The translations under genes were made by a program, and so were the position numbers. 64,000 nucleotides of DNA, taken from contig NZ_JAAUOE010000003.1 of the NCBI RefSeq assembly GCF_017114915.1, forward strand, positions 186,001 to 250,000, read 5' to 3'. Below, one piece after another: positions 39,697 to 48,634 of this stretch. A model generated the notes under the pieces. It saw only the letters and a list, made by a program, of their open reading frames with translations, ran no database searches and was not told the origin of the DNA. Position 1 is the stretch's first letter; the number at the start of each line of letters is the position of its first letter. Origin of the DNA: Pseudomonas frederiksbergensis (GTDB lineage Bacteria > Pseudomonadota > Gammaproteobacteria > Pseudomonadales > Pseudomonadaceae).

Positions 39697-41010
39697 ATGA
39701 AAGTGTTGAAAGGCCAGGACATCCTGGCACTGGGTTTTATGACGTTTGCCCTGTTCGTCGGGGCCGGCAATATCATTTTCCCGCCTATCGTCGGTTTGCA
39801 GTCCGGGCCTAATGTCTGGATGGCGGCGCTGGGTTTCCTGATCACCGCGGTCGGTCTGCCGGTGATCACCGTTGTTGCCCTGGCCAAGGTCGGTGGGGCA
39901 ATGGACGCCTTGAGCAGCCCGATCGGTAAAATCGCCGGTGGCCTGCTGGCAGCCGCGTGCTACCTCGCTGTCGGCCCGCTGTTCGCGACGCCGCGCACCG
40001 CGACCGTGTCGTTCGAAGTCGGTCTGGCGCCGCTGACCGGCGAGAGCCCGTTGGCGCTGTTTCTCTATAGCTCGGTGTACTTTCTGGTGGTGTTCTTCAT
40101 CTCGCTCTATCCGGGCCGTCTGCTGGACACCGTAGGACGTTTCCTCGCACCGCTGAAGATCATCGCCCTGGCCGTTCTCGGCATCGCAGCGTTCGCATTG
40201 CCGGCCGGCGATATCGGCGTGGCCACCCCTGAATACGTGGCTGCACCGTTCTCCCAAGGCTTCATCAATGGCTACCTGACCATGGATACCCTGGGCGCGC
40301 TGGTATTCGGCATTGTCATCGTCAACGCGATCCGCTCCCGCGGCGTGGAATCGCCGGCGTTGATCACCCGTTACGCGATCATCGCCGGGCTGATTGCCGG
40401 CGTGGGTCTGGCGCTGGTTTACGTCAGCCTGTTCCGTCTCGGTTCGGGCAGCCATGAAGTGGCCGCCGGTGCCACCAACGGCGCGGCGGTATTGCACGCC
40501 TACGTGCAGCACACCTTCGGTTCCCTGGGCAGCGGTTTTCTCGCGGTGCTGATCTCCCTGGCCTGCCTGGTGACAGCGGTCGGTCTGACGTGCGCCTGTG
40601 CCGAATACTTCAGCCGTGTACTGCCACTGTCCTACAAGACCCTGGTGATCATCCTGGCCGCGTTCTCCCTGCTGGTGTCCAACCTGGGCCTGACCAAGCT
40701 GATCGCGTTCTCGATCCCGGTGCTGACCGCGATCTACCCGCCGTGCATCGCTCTGGTGGCCCTGAGCTTCTGCAAGGACTTCTGGCATGAACAGGGTCGC
40801 ATCGTCGGTCCGGTGATGCTGGTGTCGTTCATCTTCGGCATGATCGACGCGCTCAAGGGTGCCGGTCTGGCGGACTGGATGCCGACTCAACTGGCTCACC
40901 TGCCGCTGAGCGAGCAGGGCCTGGCGTGGCTGGTGCCGTCGGTCATGACCCTGGCGGTTGCCGTGGTCTGCGATCGTTTGCTGGGCAAGCGCGAAGAAGT
41001 GCTGGCTTAA
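39697..41010 (+). CDS. brnQ: Branched-chain amino acid carrier (BrnQ/BraB family)
   Basis: The 437-residue sodium-coupled Leu/Ile/Val symporter has twelve predicted helices. The N-terminal [20 protein letters not shown] and [10 protein letters not shown], then [18 protein letters not shown], are diagnostic of the family. It is monocistronic, bounded by the suc terminator with two inverted repeats and its own terminator. In Pseudomonas the family includes BraB and BraZ; I cannot separate these. Confidence 0.92.
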   Translation: MKVLKGQDILALGFMTFALFVGAGNIIFPPIVGLQSGPNVWMAALGFLITAVGLPVITVVALAKVGGAMDALSSPIGKIAGGLLAAACYLAVGPLFATPRTATVSFEVGLAPLTGESPLALFLYSSVYFLVVFFISLYPGRLLDTVGRFLAPLKIIALAVLGIAAFALPAGDIGVATPEYVAAPFSQGFINGYLTMDTLGALVFGIVIVNAIRSRGVESPALITRYAIIAGLIAGVGLALVYVSLFRLGSGSHEVAAGATNGAAVLHAYVQHTFGSLGSGFLAVLISLACLVTAVGLTCACAEYFSRVLPLSYKTLVIILAAFSLLVSNLGLTKLIAFSIPVLTAIYPPCIALVALSFCKDFWHEQGRIVGPVMLVSFIFGMIDALKGAGLADWMPTQLAHLPLSEQGLAWLVPSVMTLAVAVVCDRLLGKREEVLA

Positions 41011-41056
41011 GCCGCTTCATCGCCCGCCACAAGCGGGCTTTGGGCTGCAAATGGAA

Positions 41057-41090
41057 ATGCCCCGTATCAATCGATACGGGGCATTTTTTA
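41057..41090 (+). terminator. Terminator of brnQ
   Basis: Twelve-base perfect stem ATGCCCCGTATC/GATACGGGGCAT, AATC loop, six T residues. Confidence 0.93.
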
Positions 41091-41179
41091 TGGATGCGGT
41101 GCAGTGTCTTTTTCCTTGGGCTAACGTCGAAGCACTATCCACAGGGTTTCATCATTGCTTCCATATCACAGGGACCTGC

Positions 41180-41917
41180 ATGTCGTTCATCCACGCCAAT
41201 CTGATCCACATCCTCGCCGCGCTCTGGTTTGTCGTCTGCTGGGGTGGCTATACCCGTTACGCGACATGGAAGGGGCGCGACACCGCGTGCCTGGCCAGCG
41301 TGCTGCACCTGTATCGCGAAGACTGGATGCGCCGCATGCTGCTGCGCGACAACCGCATCGCCGATGCCAGCGTGATCGGTAACCTGGAGCGCAACGCCTC
41401 GTTCTTCGCTTCCAGCACGTTGATTATCCTGGCCGGTGTTCTCACGGTGCTCGGTTCATCCGAAAGAGCGGTGTCGTTGCTGGCGGACATCCCGATGGTG
41501 CAACAGGCCTCCCAGGGCATGTCGGAGATCAAGTTGTTGTGCCTGGCCCTGGTGTTTGTCTATGCGTTCTTTACGTTCAGCTGGTGCATGCGTCAGTACA
41601 ACTTTGCGGCCATTCTCGTGGGCTCGGCACCGATGATCGGTGAGCGCCATGTGTCCGAGCAGGAGCGTAAAGCTTTTGCTTCCCGAGCGGCCCGTGTCAT
41701 CTCCATGGCGGCCAATCAGTTCAACTTCGGTCTGCGTTCCTATTACTTCGGCATGAGCATGCTGGCGTGGTTCGTCAGCCCCTGGTTGTTCATGTTGATG
41801 AGTGCCGGCGTCGTGTTTGTGTTGTATCGCCGCGAGTTTCACTCCGACGTTCTTGATGTGATGGTCTATACCCCTACAGAGGCGCCATTACCTGAGGCGA
41901 ACAAAGAGGCGGCTTGA
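41180..41917 (+). CDS. DUF599 family inner-membrane protein
   Basis: The 245-residue protein has four or five transmembrane helices and the DUF599 segments YTRYATWKGRD, VIGNLERNASFFASSTLIILAG (in part), FSWCMRQYNFAAILVGSAP and AANQFNFGLRSYYFGMS. Function of the family is unknown. The ATG at 41180 is preferred; the longer frame begins inside brnQ. Its TGA overlaps the next ATG by one base, so it is coupled to the MAPEG gene. Confidence 0.85.
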   Translation: MSFIHANLIHILAALWFVVCWGGYTRYATWKGRDTACLASVLHLYREDWMRRMLLRDNRIADASVIGNLERNASFFASSTLIILAGVLTVLGSSERAVSLLADIPMVQQASQGMSEIKLLCLALVFVYAFFTFSWCMRQYNFAAILVGSAPMIGERHVSEQERKAFASRAARVISMAANQFNFGLRSYYFGMSMLAWFVSPWLFMLMSAGVVFVLYRREFHSDVLDVMVYTPTEAPLPEANKEAA

Positions 41918-42318
41918 TGAGTATTCCGTTCTGGTGTGTGTTTATCAGTGCATTGTTGATTTTCGTGGCAAAGATCCCGGTGGCCAAAGCCATGAGCGAG
42001 CAGGGCGGTTACAACAATCACCTGCCGCGTCAGCAACAGGCGCAACTGACGGGTTTCGGTGCCCGGGCGCTGGCGGCTCACCAGAACAGTTTCGAGGCGT
42101 TCATTTTGTTTGCGGCAGGGGTGTTGATGGCGCACACCACGCAGACGGCGGGATGGCTGATCGACACGTTGGCGATCCTCTTCGTGATCACACGCATCAT
42201 CTACTTGTTGTGCTATTGGGGAGATCTGGCCTGGCAGCGCAGCCTGGTGTGGTTTGTTGGATTAGTGTGTTCGTTGTTGCTGATGATTAGTCCGACTTTT
42301 AGGACAATTTTGCTCTAA
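41917..42318 (+). CDS. MAPEG family membrane protein
   Basis: The 133-residue four-helix protein fits the MAPEG superfamily (membrane-associated eicosanoid/glutathione metabolism): an N-terminal helix, then LTGFGARALAAHQNSFEAFILFAAG, the conserved Arg/His/Glu segment split over two short motifs, and RIIYLLCYW later. Bacterial members are mostly uncharacterised; some are glutathione transferases. The ATG at 41917 follows the DUF599 stop by overlap. Confidence 0.82.
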   Translation: MSIPFWCVFISALLIFVAKIPVAKAMSEQGGYNNHLPRQQQAQLTGFGARALAAHQNSFEAFILFAAGVLMAHTTQTAGWLIDTLAILFVITRIIYLLCYWGDLAWQRSLVWFVGLVCSLLLMISPTFRTILL

Positions 42319-42338
42319 CACTTATCGCCAATAAAAAG

Positions 42339-42366
42339 AAAACCCGCACTTGGCGGGTTTTCTTTT
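42339..42366. terminator. Bidirectional terminator, MAPEG and lipoprotein genes
   Basis: AAAACCCGC/GCGGGTTTT with a five-base loop, A-rich on the left and T-rich on the right. Confidence 0.88.
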
Positions 42367-42382
42367 ATCCCTAAAAACGCTT

Positions 42383-42628
42383 TTAGTTTTTAGGTGCTTC
42401 CGGCGCGGCTTCTTTTGCCGCTGCTGCGCTCGATTCGGCCTGAGCTTTGGCAGCTTCGGCGTTTTCTTTTGCTGCCTCGTTCACTTTATCCTGAGCTTCG
42501 CTCATTTTTTCCTGAACTTGCTCAGTTTGTTTGGTGGCTTCTTGAGCTTTGTCCTCGGATTTTTTATCGCAGGCAGCGAGACCGAGGGAAGCGGTCAACA
42601 TCAAGGCAATAGCTAAAGTCTTACGCAT
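42383..42628 (-). CDS. Small Ala/Glu/Lys-rich lipoprotein
   Basis: The 81-residue protein has a signal peptide with lipobox LAAC (Cys 20). The mature part is almost entirely charged and Ala-rich with heptad-like spacing (TEQVQEKMSEAQDKVNEAAK), so it should form a long helix or coiled coil. It resembles Lpp/OprI-type small lipoproteins in style, but lacks a recognisable peptidoglycan-attaching C-terminal Lys (ends Pro-Lys-Asn). The ATG at 42628 is the one that places the signal peptide. Function unknown. Confidence 0.8.
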   Translation of the reverse strand: MRKTLAIALMLTASLGLAACDKKSEDKAQEATKQTEQVQEKMSEAQDKVNEAAKENAEAAKAQAESSAAAAKEAAPEAPKN

Positions 42629-42785
42629 GGGGTGTTTCTCCTGATGGAAAATATCTACTGGCCTTTCGAGCACAGTGATCAGGATTAAGTTCCTCAATTC
42701 ACACAGATATATATGTTTGTTTTGCCGCGGAACTTTTGCCCACTAGCCTGCTACTTTGTCCGGACACTAAGAAGAGTTTTATCAA

Positions 42786-43262
42786 ATGGCCGAAAACCCC
42801 GTTTTTGAGCGTGCGACGCGATTCCTGTCGGCGTTGCGCCATTGTCAGGTACTCGGCATGCGCGTTCACAGCGCCAGCAGCGAAGGGTTGACGGTGGTTC
42901 TGCCGTACAGCCCGCAGATTGTTGGCAACCCGCAAACCGGAGTGATTCATGGCGGCGCGCTGACCTCGCTGATGGACACCGCCTGCGGCATGGCTACGCT
43001 CTGTGTGCTGCCCGAGTTCGAGGTCTGCCCGACACTCGACTTGCGCATTGACTACATGCACGCCGCTGAGCCGCACAAGGACGTATATGGCTTCGCCCAA
43101 TGCTACCGAGTGACCACCGACGTGATCTTCGCGCGCGGTTTTGCCTATCAGGACGACCCCGAACAGCCCATCGCCCACGTGGTGGGTACCTTCATGCGCA
43201 TGGGCAAGGGCGTCAAAGGTACTAAAAGCTTTGGTGGTGTCATTGCTGGAGGCGCGAAATGA
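42786..43262 (+). CDS. PaaI-type hotdog thioesterase, first of a pair
   Basis: The 158-residue protein has the hotdog fold of acyl-CoA thioesterases: NPQTGVIHGGALTSLMDTACG carries the HGG motif and catalytic-type Asp on the central helix, and PTLDLRIDYMHAAEP the following strand. The substrate is unknown. It overlaps the next thioesterase by four bases (ATGA), so both are made together. Confidence 0.85.
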   Translation: MAENPVFERATRFLSALRHCQVLGMRVHSASSEGLTVVLPYSPQIVGNPQTGVIHGGALTSLMDTACGMATLCVLPEFEVCPTLDLRIDYMHAAEPHKDVYGFAQCYRVTTDVIFARGFAYQDDPEQPIAHVVGTFMRMGKGVKGTKSFGGVIAGGAK

Positions 43263-43711
43263 CCGACACGTTCAAGGCGCAACTCCAGCAGGCTCATGCG
43301 CAGGGGGACTACACCTCGTTGCTGCAGCTGATTCCTTACGCCGGGTTGATCGGCGTCGAATGTTCGCGGGTGGGGGATGAGTTGCTGTTTCGTCTGCCGG
43401 CCAACAAAGACAACATTGGTAACCCTTTATTGCCGGCAATTCATGGCGGGGTGATTGCCGGTTTCATGGAGCTGTCGGCGGCGCTGCACCTGCTGATTTT
43501 CACCGGTTCGCCCGGCGTGCCGAAAATTATCGACTTTTCCCTCGACTATCTGCGCGCGGGGCAGTTTCGTGATACCTGGGCCAGATGCCAGGTTTGCCGG
43601 CAGGGTCGCCGGGTAGCCAACGTGGCGATTACCGCCTGGCAAAGCACTGAAGCCGAGCCCATTGCCACAGCCCGGGCCCACTTCAAAATCGACGAGCCCT
43701 TGAAATCCTGA
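43259..43711 (+). CDS. PaaI-type hotdog thioesterase, second of a pair
   Basis: The 150-residue paralogue has LLPAIHGGVIAGFMELSAAL (HGG motif with Glu where the first copy has Asp) and IIDFSLDYLRAGQFRDTWA. The two differ enough to suggest a heteromer or separate substrates. The predicted htpG heat-shock promoter begins within its last codons. Confidence 0.85.
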   Translation: MTDTFKAQLQQAHAQGDYTSLLQLIPYAGLIGVECSRVGDELLFRLPANKDNIGNPLLPAIHGGVIAGFMELSAALHLLIFTGSPGVPKIIDFSLDYLRAGQFRDTWARCQVCRQGRRVANVAITAWQSTEAEPIATARAHFKIDEPLKS

Positions 43712-43726
43712 TCTCAGCCCCCAACT
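43699..43726 (+). promoter_or_regulatory. Predicted sigma-32 heat-shock promoter of htpG
   Basis: CTTGAAA at 43699 and CCCCAACT at 43719, 13 bases apart, match the sigma-32 consensus CTTGAAA / CCCCATNT with one mismatch in the defined positions. It lies about 70 bases before htpG and starts inside the upstream gene. Confidence 0.7.
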
Positions 43727-43792
43727 CTGAGGACAACCCGCCGCCGACCCTCAAGGTCGCGGCCACTGCCATCTGATTGGAGTTTGATGACC

Positions 43793-45697
43793 ATGAGTGT
43801 GGAAACTCAAAAGGAAACCCTGGGCTTCCAGACCGAGGTGAAGCAACTGCTGCACCTCATGATCCATTCGCTGTATTCCAACAAGGAAATTTTCCTTCGC
43901 GAATTGATCTCGAACGCCTCTGACGCTGTCGACAAATTACGCTTTGAAGCGCTGGCCAAGCCTGAGTTGCTGGAAGGCGGCGCTGAACTGAAAATCCGTG
44001 TGAGCTTCGACAAGGACGCTAAAACCGTCACCCTCGAAGACAACGGCATCGGCATGAGCCGTGAAGACGCGGTCACCCATCTGGGTACCATCGCCAAGTC
44101 CGGCACCGCCGATTTCATGAAACACCTGTCTGGCGATCAGAAAAAAGACTCGCACCTGATCGGTCAATTCGGTGTCGGTTTCTATTCGGCGTTCATCGTC
44201 GCCGATAAAGTCGACGTATTCAGCCGCCGTGCCGGCCTCGCTGCCAGCGAAGGCGTGCACTGGTCGTCCAAGGGCGAAGGCGAATTCGAAATTGCCACCG
44301 TCGAGAAAGCCGACCGCGGCACCCGCATCGTCCTGCACCTGAAGTCCGGTGAAGACGAGTTCGCCGATGGCTGGCGTCTGCGCAACATCATCAAGAAGTA
44401 CTCCGACCACATCGCCTTGCCGATCGAGTTGCCGAAAGAAGTGGCAGCCGTTGAAGGTGAAGAGAAGCCTGCCGTTGAGTGGGAAACCGTCAACCGCGCC
44501 AGCGCCCTGTGGACTCGCCCTCGCACTGAAGTGAAAGACGAGGAGTATCAGGAGTTCTACAAACACGTCGCTCACGATTTCGAAAATCCGCTGAGCTGGA
44601 GCCACAACAAGGTCGAAGGCAAGCTCGAGTACACCTCGCTGCTGTATGTACCGACCCGTGCGCCGTTCGATCTGTACCAGCGTGAAGCGCCCAAAGGCCT
44701 GAAGCTGTACGTACAGCGTGTGTTCGTCATGGACCAGGCCGAGTCGTTCCTGCCGCTGTACCTGCGCTTCATCAAAGGCGTGGTCGACTCCAACGACCTG
44801 TCGCTGAACGTGTCGCGGGAAATCCTGCAGAAAGATCCGATCATCGACTCCATGAAGTCGGCGCTGACCAAGCGCGTTCTGGACATGCTGGAAAAACTGG
44901 CGAAGAACGAGCCTGAGCAATACAAGGGCTTCTGGAAAAACTTCGGTCAGGTCATGAAAGAAGGCCCGGCAGAAGATTTCGCCAACAAAGAAAAAATTGC
45001 CGGCCTGCTGCGTTTCGCGTCCACTCAGGGCGACGATGGCGAGCAGGTTGTGGGGCTGGCCGACTACCTGGCCCGCGCCAAGGAAGGTCAGGACAAGATC
45101 TACTACCTGACCGGCGAAACCTACGCGCAAGTCAAAAACAGCCCGCACCTGGAAGTCTTCCGCAAGAAAGGCATCGAAGTGCTGCTGCTGACCGACCGCA
45201 TCGACGAGTGGCTGATGAGCTACCTCAACGACTTTGACGGCAAGAGCTTTGTCGACGTGGCGCGCGGTGACCTGGACCTCGGCAATCTTGATTCGGAAGA
45301 AGACAAGAAAGCCGCGGAAGAAGTCGCCAAGTCCAAAGAGGGCCTGGTTGAGCGCCTTAAGACCGCTTTGGGTGAATCCGTCGCTGAAGTACGGGTTTCC
45401 CACCGCCTGACCGATTCCCCGGCGATTCTGGCCATCGGTGAGCAGGACCTGGGCCTGCAAATGCGTCAGATCCTCGAAGCCAGCGGTCAGAAGGTTCCGG
45501 ATTCGAAGCCAATCTTCGAATTCAACCCGGCTCACCCGCTGATCGAAAAACTCGACAACGAGCAGAGTGATGAACGCTTCGGCGATTTGTCGCACATCCT
45601 GTTCGATCAGGCAGCCCTGGCGGCCGGCGACAGCTTGAAAGACCCGGCCGCTTATGTGCGCCGTTTGAACAAGCTGCTGGTTGAACTGTCGGTTTAA
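43793..45697 (+). CDS. htpG: Chaperone HtpG (Hsp90)
   Basis: The 634-residue ATP-dependent chaperone has an N-terminal GHKL ATPase ([20 protein letters not shown] in parts, [25 protein letters not shown], and [11 protein letters not shown]), a middle domain, and a C-terminal dimer domain. The second ATG at 43793 is chosen: it gives [13 protein letters not shown] and 10-base spacing from GGAG, whereas 43787 would be only 4 bases away. Confidence 0.97.
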   Translation: MSVETQKETLGFQTEVKQLLHLMIHSLYSNKEIFLRELISNASDAVDKLRFEALAKPELLEGGAELKIRVSFDKDAKTVTLEDNGIGMSREDAVTHLGTIAKSGTADFMKHLSGDQKKDSHLIGQFGVGFYSAFIVADKVDVFSRRAGLAASEGVHWSSKGEGEFEIATVEKADRGTRIVLHLKSGEDEFADGWRLRNIIKKYSDHIALPIELPKEVAAVEGEEKPAVEWETVNRASALWTRPRTEVKDEEYQEFYKHVAHDFENPLSWSHNKVEGKLEYTSLLYVPTRAPFDLYQREAPKGLKLYVQRVFVMDQAESFLPLYLRFIKGVVDSNDLSLNVSREILQKDPIIDSMKSALTKRVLDMLEKLAKNEPEQYKGFWKNFGQVMKEGPAEDFANKEKIAGLLRFASTQGDDGEQVVGLADYLARAKEGQDKIYYLTGETYAQVKNSPHLEVFRKKGIEVLLLTDRIDEWLMSYLNDFDGKSFVDVARGDLDLGNLDSEEDKKAAEEVAKSKEGLVERLKTALGESVAEVRVSHRLTDSPAILAIGEQDLGLQMRQILEASGQKVPDSKPIFEFNPAHPLIEKLDNEQSDERFGDLSHILFDQAALAAGDSLKDPAAYVRRLNKLLVELSV

Positions 45698-45709
45698 CCG
45701 CGTTGTAGA

Positions 45710-45733
45710 AAAACCCGCTTCGGCGGGTTTTTT
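45710..45733 (+). terminator. Terminator of htpG
   Basis: AAAACCCGC/GCGGGTTTT with a TTCG tetraloop and T-run, 13 bases after the stop. Confidence 0.9.
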
Positions 45734-45764
45734 CATTCTGGGGCTTTTTTACTGGGAGTCAGTC

Positions 45765-46493
45765 ATGAGCCAAATCACTGTTCGTTCCGTCGCCTATCAG
45801 ATCGACGGCCAGTCGTATGAAAGCCGTTTGGCCTTCGATGCCGACCATAAGGGCCCGCGCCCCGGTCTGTTGATGGCGCCAAACTGGATGGGCGTCAGCG
45901 CCGGTGCCGAGGAAATTGCCAAATCGGTGGCAGCCAAGGGTTATGTGGTGTTGATCGCGGACCTCTATGGTCAGACGGTTCGTCCGCAGAACGGCGATGA
46001 GGCGGGCGCGGCAATGATGCCGTTGAAGAATGACCGTGTCTTGCTGCGCAAACGCATGCAGGCTGCATTCGAACAGCTGCAAGGGCAGGGCGAGGCGGCG
46101 GTCGATACCTCGAAACTGGCGACCTTCGGTTTCTGCTTTGGTGGTTGCTGTGCGCTGGAGTTGGCGCGTAGTGGTGCGCCGGTGAAAGCGGCGGTGTCGT
46201 TCCACGGCACGCTCGATACGCCAAACGTGAACGATGCGAAAAGCATCAAGGGTTCGGTGCTGGTGTTGCATGGCGCTGCCGACCCGCTGGTGCCGAAAGA
46301 GCAACTGCCGGCATTCGAGGCGGAAATGAATGCCGCCGGTGTGGATTGGCAATTACTGAGCTACGGCGGTGCGGTGCATTCGTTCACCGATCCTGGTGCC
46401 AACGTGCCGGGAACGATGATGTATGACGCAAAGACTGCCGCTCGTGCGTTTACGTCGATGCATAACTTGCTGGATGAAGTGTTTAAAGGCTGA
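45765..46493 (+). CDS. Dienelactone hydrolase family protein
   Basis: The 242-residue alpha/beta hydrolase has the family triad: nucleophile Cys in FGFCFGGCCALELA, Asp in HGAADPLVP, and His in YGGAVHSFTDP. The MAPNWMGVSAGAEEIAKS segment is the usual N-terminal part. Many members act on broad esters rather than dienelactone, so the substrate is open. The ATG at 45765 follows GGGAG; the longer frame begins inside htpG. Confidence 0.9.
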   Translation: MSQITVRSVAYQIDGQSYESRLAFDADHKGPRPGLLMAPNWMGVSAGAEEIAKSVAAKGYVVLIADLYGQTVRPQNGDEAGAAMMPLKNDRVLLRKRMQAAFEQLQGQGEAAVDTSKLATFGFCFGGCCALELARSGAPVKAAVSFHGTLDTPNVNDAKSIKGSVLVLHGAADPLVPKEQLPAFEAEMNAAGVDWQLLSYGGAVHSFTDPGANVPGTMMYDAKTAARAFTSMHNLLDEVFKG

Positions 46494-46508
46494 TGGCTGC
46501 CTGACACT

Positions 46509-46539
46509 GATCGTTCCCACGCGGAGCATGGGGACGATC
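46509..46539. repeat. GATCGTTCCCACGC repeat, short internal-deletion copy
   Basis: GATCGTTCCCACGC is followed directly by GCATGGGGACGATC, so only the two ends remain, as a hairpin between convergent genes. Confidence 0.8.
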
Positions 46540-46549
46540 AGCCGATCAG

Positions 46550-47437
46550 TTACAGGGGAGTTGGCGGGCTTCGGTGTTTCGGCAACTCAATCCGCTCGCT
46601 TTCCCCCGGTACTGTCGGCCAATCCCCGGCCGCCCAGCGCCGGCGTGCCTCGTCGATCAATGCTGGATCACTGGCCACGAAATTCCAGTTGATCCGTCGC
46701 GGCCCATCCAGCGGCGCGCCGCCGAACAGCACGGCATGACAGTCGCTCTCTGCGGTCAGCGTCATCTCTTCCCCGGCCGGCAGCACCACTAGCGTGTAGG
46801 GCTCCAGCAGCTCGCCATCAAGCTGCGCCTCGCCGCTCAACACATACAGTGCCCGCTCTTCATGCTCGGTGGGAATCAGCAGTGTGGTCGCCGTTTGCAG
46901 GTTCAATTCGGCATACAGCGTAGGAGAAAGCACCGGAACCGGTGATTCGAGGCAAAAGCCTGACCCGGCGATCATCCGTATCTTCACGCCAAGGTTATCG
47001 TTGACGGGCAGCGTGGCAGCCGGATGGTGGCTGTAGTGTCCAGGACCCTGTTCACGGTCCTTGGGCGAAGCCAGCCAGATCTGTAAGCCGTGCATCGTCC
47101 CGCCGCTTTCTCTCAATGCTTCGGGCGTGCGCTCGACGTGGGCAATCGCACTGCCGGCGGTCATCCAGCTGACATCGCCGGCATTCACCACCTGATCGGA
47201 ACCGAGGCTGTCCTTGTGCTGGATTTGCCCTTCGAACAGGTAGGTGAGGGTGGACAGGCCGATGTGCGGATGCTGACGGATGTTCATGCCTTTGCCCGGT
47301 AGGTAACGGGTTTCGAGCATGTGGTCGAAAAACACGAATGGCCCGACGTTGCGGCATTTGGCTGACGGCAAAGGGCGAAGGATCGGCTGGCCTTCGACAT
47401 CTTCGGCGCGGGGGCGGATCACGAGCGGAGTGTTCAT
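46550..47437 (-). CDS. Pirin family protein
   Basis: The 295-residue bicupin has the N-terminal pirin domain with the metal-ligand region NVGPFVFFDHM and IRQHPHIGLSTLTYL, then SLGSDQVVNAGDVSWMTAG in short conserved parts and a C-terminal cupin domain (ALYVLSGEAQLDG). Some bacterial pirins have quercetinase activity, others act as regulators; neither can be read here. The next upstream gene on this strand is osmC-like, 61 bases away. Confidence 0.92.
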   Translation of the reverse strand: MNTPLVIRPRAEDVEGQPILRPLPSAKCRNVGPFVFFDHMLETRYLPGKGMNIRQHPHIGLSTLTYLFEGQIQHKDSLGSDQVVNAGDVSWMTAGSAIAHVERTPEALRESGGTMHGLQIWLASPKDREQGPGHYSHHPAATLPVNDNLGVKIRMIAGSGFCLESPVPVLSPTLYAELNLQTATTLLIPTEHEERALYVLSGEAQLDGELLEPYTLVVLPAGEEMTLTAESDCHAVLFGGAPLDGPRRINWNFVASDPALIDEARRRWAAGDWPTVPGESERIELPKHRSPPTPL

Positions 47438-47498
47438 GGTGCATTCCAGGCTGAGCGGGTGACGCAGGGAGCATAACCCGCTTGTGCAGCGGTTGCCG

Positions 47499-47915
47499 CT
47501 ATTGGCTGAAGGCGCCTTCGGACAGATGAGTCTCGATGCTGACTTCGGAAGTGGTCATCAGTTTGTGTACCGGGCAGCGGTCGGCCACGCGGTGCAGCTC
47601 GTCGCGCTGGGCGTCGGTGAGCACGCCCTTGAGCGTGAGTTTGACGTGCAGGGCATATTTACCTTTCTGCTCTTCACTGTTGTCGCGCTTGACCTCGACC
47701 CCGACACCGGTCAGTGGGATGCCCTTCTTCTTCGCATACAGTTTCAGGGTCAGGGCCTTGCAGGCGCCGAGGGCAGCGTCGAAATAGTCATGGGGCTCTG
47801 GCGCGGTGCCTTCGCCACCGGAGGTTTTCGGCACATCGGCAAACAGTTCGTGGTCATCGATCTGGACACTGTGACGAAAACCTTCGGCGGAGACAGTATT
47901 GACGGTAACAGTCAT
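47499..47915 (-). CDS. OsmC/Ohr family peroxidase-like protein
   Basis: The 138-residue product has the two family cysteines, in ALGACKALTLKLYAKKKG and in VADRCPVHKLM, which in OsmC/Ohr reduce organic hydroperoxides. It matches the YhfA/OsmC branch in length. It is followed by the pirin gene on the same strand, and both may answer oxidative stress, an inference from family only. Confidence 0.88.
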   Translation of the reverse strand: MTVTVNTVSAEGFRHSVQIDDHELFADVPKTSGGEGTAPEPHDYFDAALGACKALTLKLYAKKKGIPLTGVGVEVKRDNSEEQKGKYALHVKLTLKGVLTDAQRDELHRVADRCPVHKLMTTSEVSIETHLSEGAFSQ

Positions 47916-48009
47916 GGAAAACCTCGCGGGGATCAGGAAATGTCATTCGATCAAAAAAGACCCTGAAGTTATAGAGCATTCCTTCAATTTCCCGTTCCAC
48001 TTTCTTGCT

Positions 48010-48039
48010 GTGGCGAGGGGGCAAGCCACGCTCCTACAG
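48010..48039. repeat. Single degenerate REP sequence
   Basis: TGGCGAGGGGGCAAGCCACG followed by CTCCTACAG is one REP arm with several changes and no inverted partner. Confidence 0.65.
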
Positions 48040-48101
48040 TTGTCATCGTCTTGTCACCCCCGCGTCATACCCTCGCGCTCATCTCAATCAAGGAGCGCAC
48101 C

Positions 48102-48566
48102 ATGCATCTCACCCGTTTAACCGCCCTGGCCACATTGATGTTCGTCAGTGGTCTGGCCAGTGCCGAAGTCCGCGTCGAGGGCCCGGTGGAATACGGCGTG
48201 TTTGCTGGCCCGAAAGCCGAACTGCAATCGGGCGAGCGAGTTTTGCGCCGCAGTAATGAGCAGATCCAACAGACTGAAATCGTCCCCGCCAAACTGGGCA
48301 CTAAATTCGGCATACGTTACCAGTTGGCCGGCAAAGTCGCCGAAGACCAGCCACTGACCTTGCTCTATTTCACACCGGGCATTCGCACCCCGGACGGCGT
48401 GCGTCACGACAAGCTGGAAGTGACTCAAAAATTGGTGCCTGGCGCTCCACAGGACCTGATGGCCTTCGAGTTCACCGAAAGTCATGAAGTCGTTCCTGGC
48501 GAATGGCGTTTCATGGTGTTCCAGGGCGATCGTCTACTGGCTCAGCAACGCTTTACCGTGCGCTGA
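48102..48566 (+). CDS. Secreted DUF3859-like protein
   Basis: The 154-residue protein has a clear signal peptide (ASA/E near residue 22). The mature part is beta-rich with RVEGPVEYGVFAG at the start and PGEWRFMVFQGDRLLAQQ at the end. The pattern fits the DUF3859 family, uncharacterised periplasmic proteins, though I hold the name loosely. The ATG at 48102 follows AAGGAG; the longer frame lacks a ribosome site. Confidence 0.78.
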   Translation: MHLTRLTALATLMFVSGLASAEVRVEGPVEYGVFAGPKAELQSGERVLRRSNEQIQQTEIVPAKLGTKFGIRYQLAGKVAEDQPLTLLYFTPGIRTPDGVRHDKLEVTQKLVPGAPQDLMAFEFTESHEVVPGEWRFMVFQGDRLLAQQRFTVR

Positions 48567-48592
48567 TCGCTCCCACGACGAAACGCCAGACG

Positions 48593-48620
48593 AAAAAAAG
48601 CCCCGCGTTTGCGGGGCTTT
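48593..48620 (-). terminator. Terminator of the purM-purN-DUF3108 operon
   Basis: AAAGCCCCGC/GCGGGGCTTT with a GTTT loop. Seven T residues follow on the minus strand. It may also serve the convergent gene at 48102. Confidence 0.85.
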
Positions 48621-48634
48621 CATGTCGATCCGGA

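Noticed and set aside
43937..45736. 599-codon minus-strand frame opposite htpG
   Set aside because: Antisense of htpG with no motif; the plus frame is a full Hsp90.
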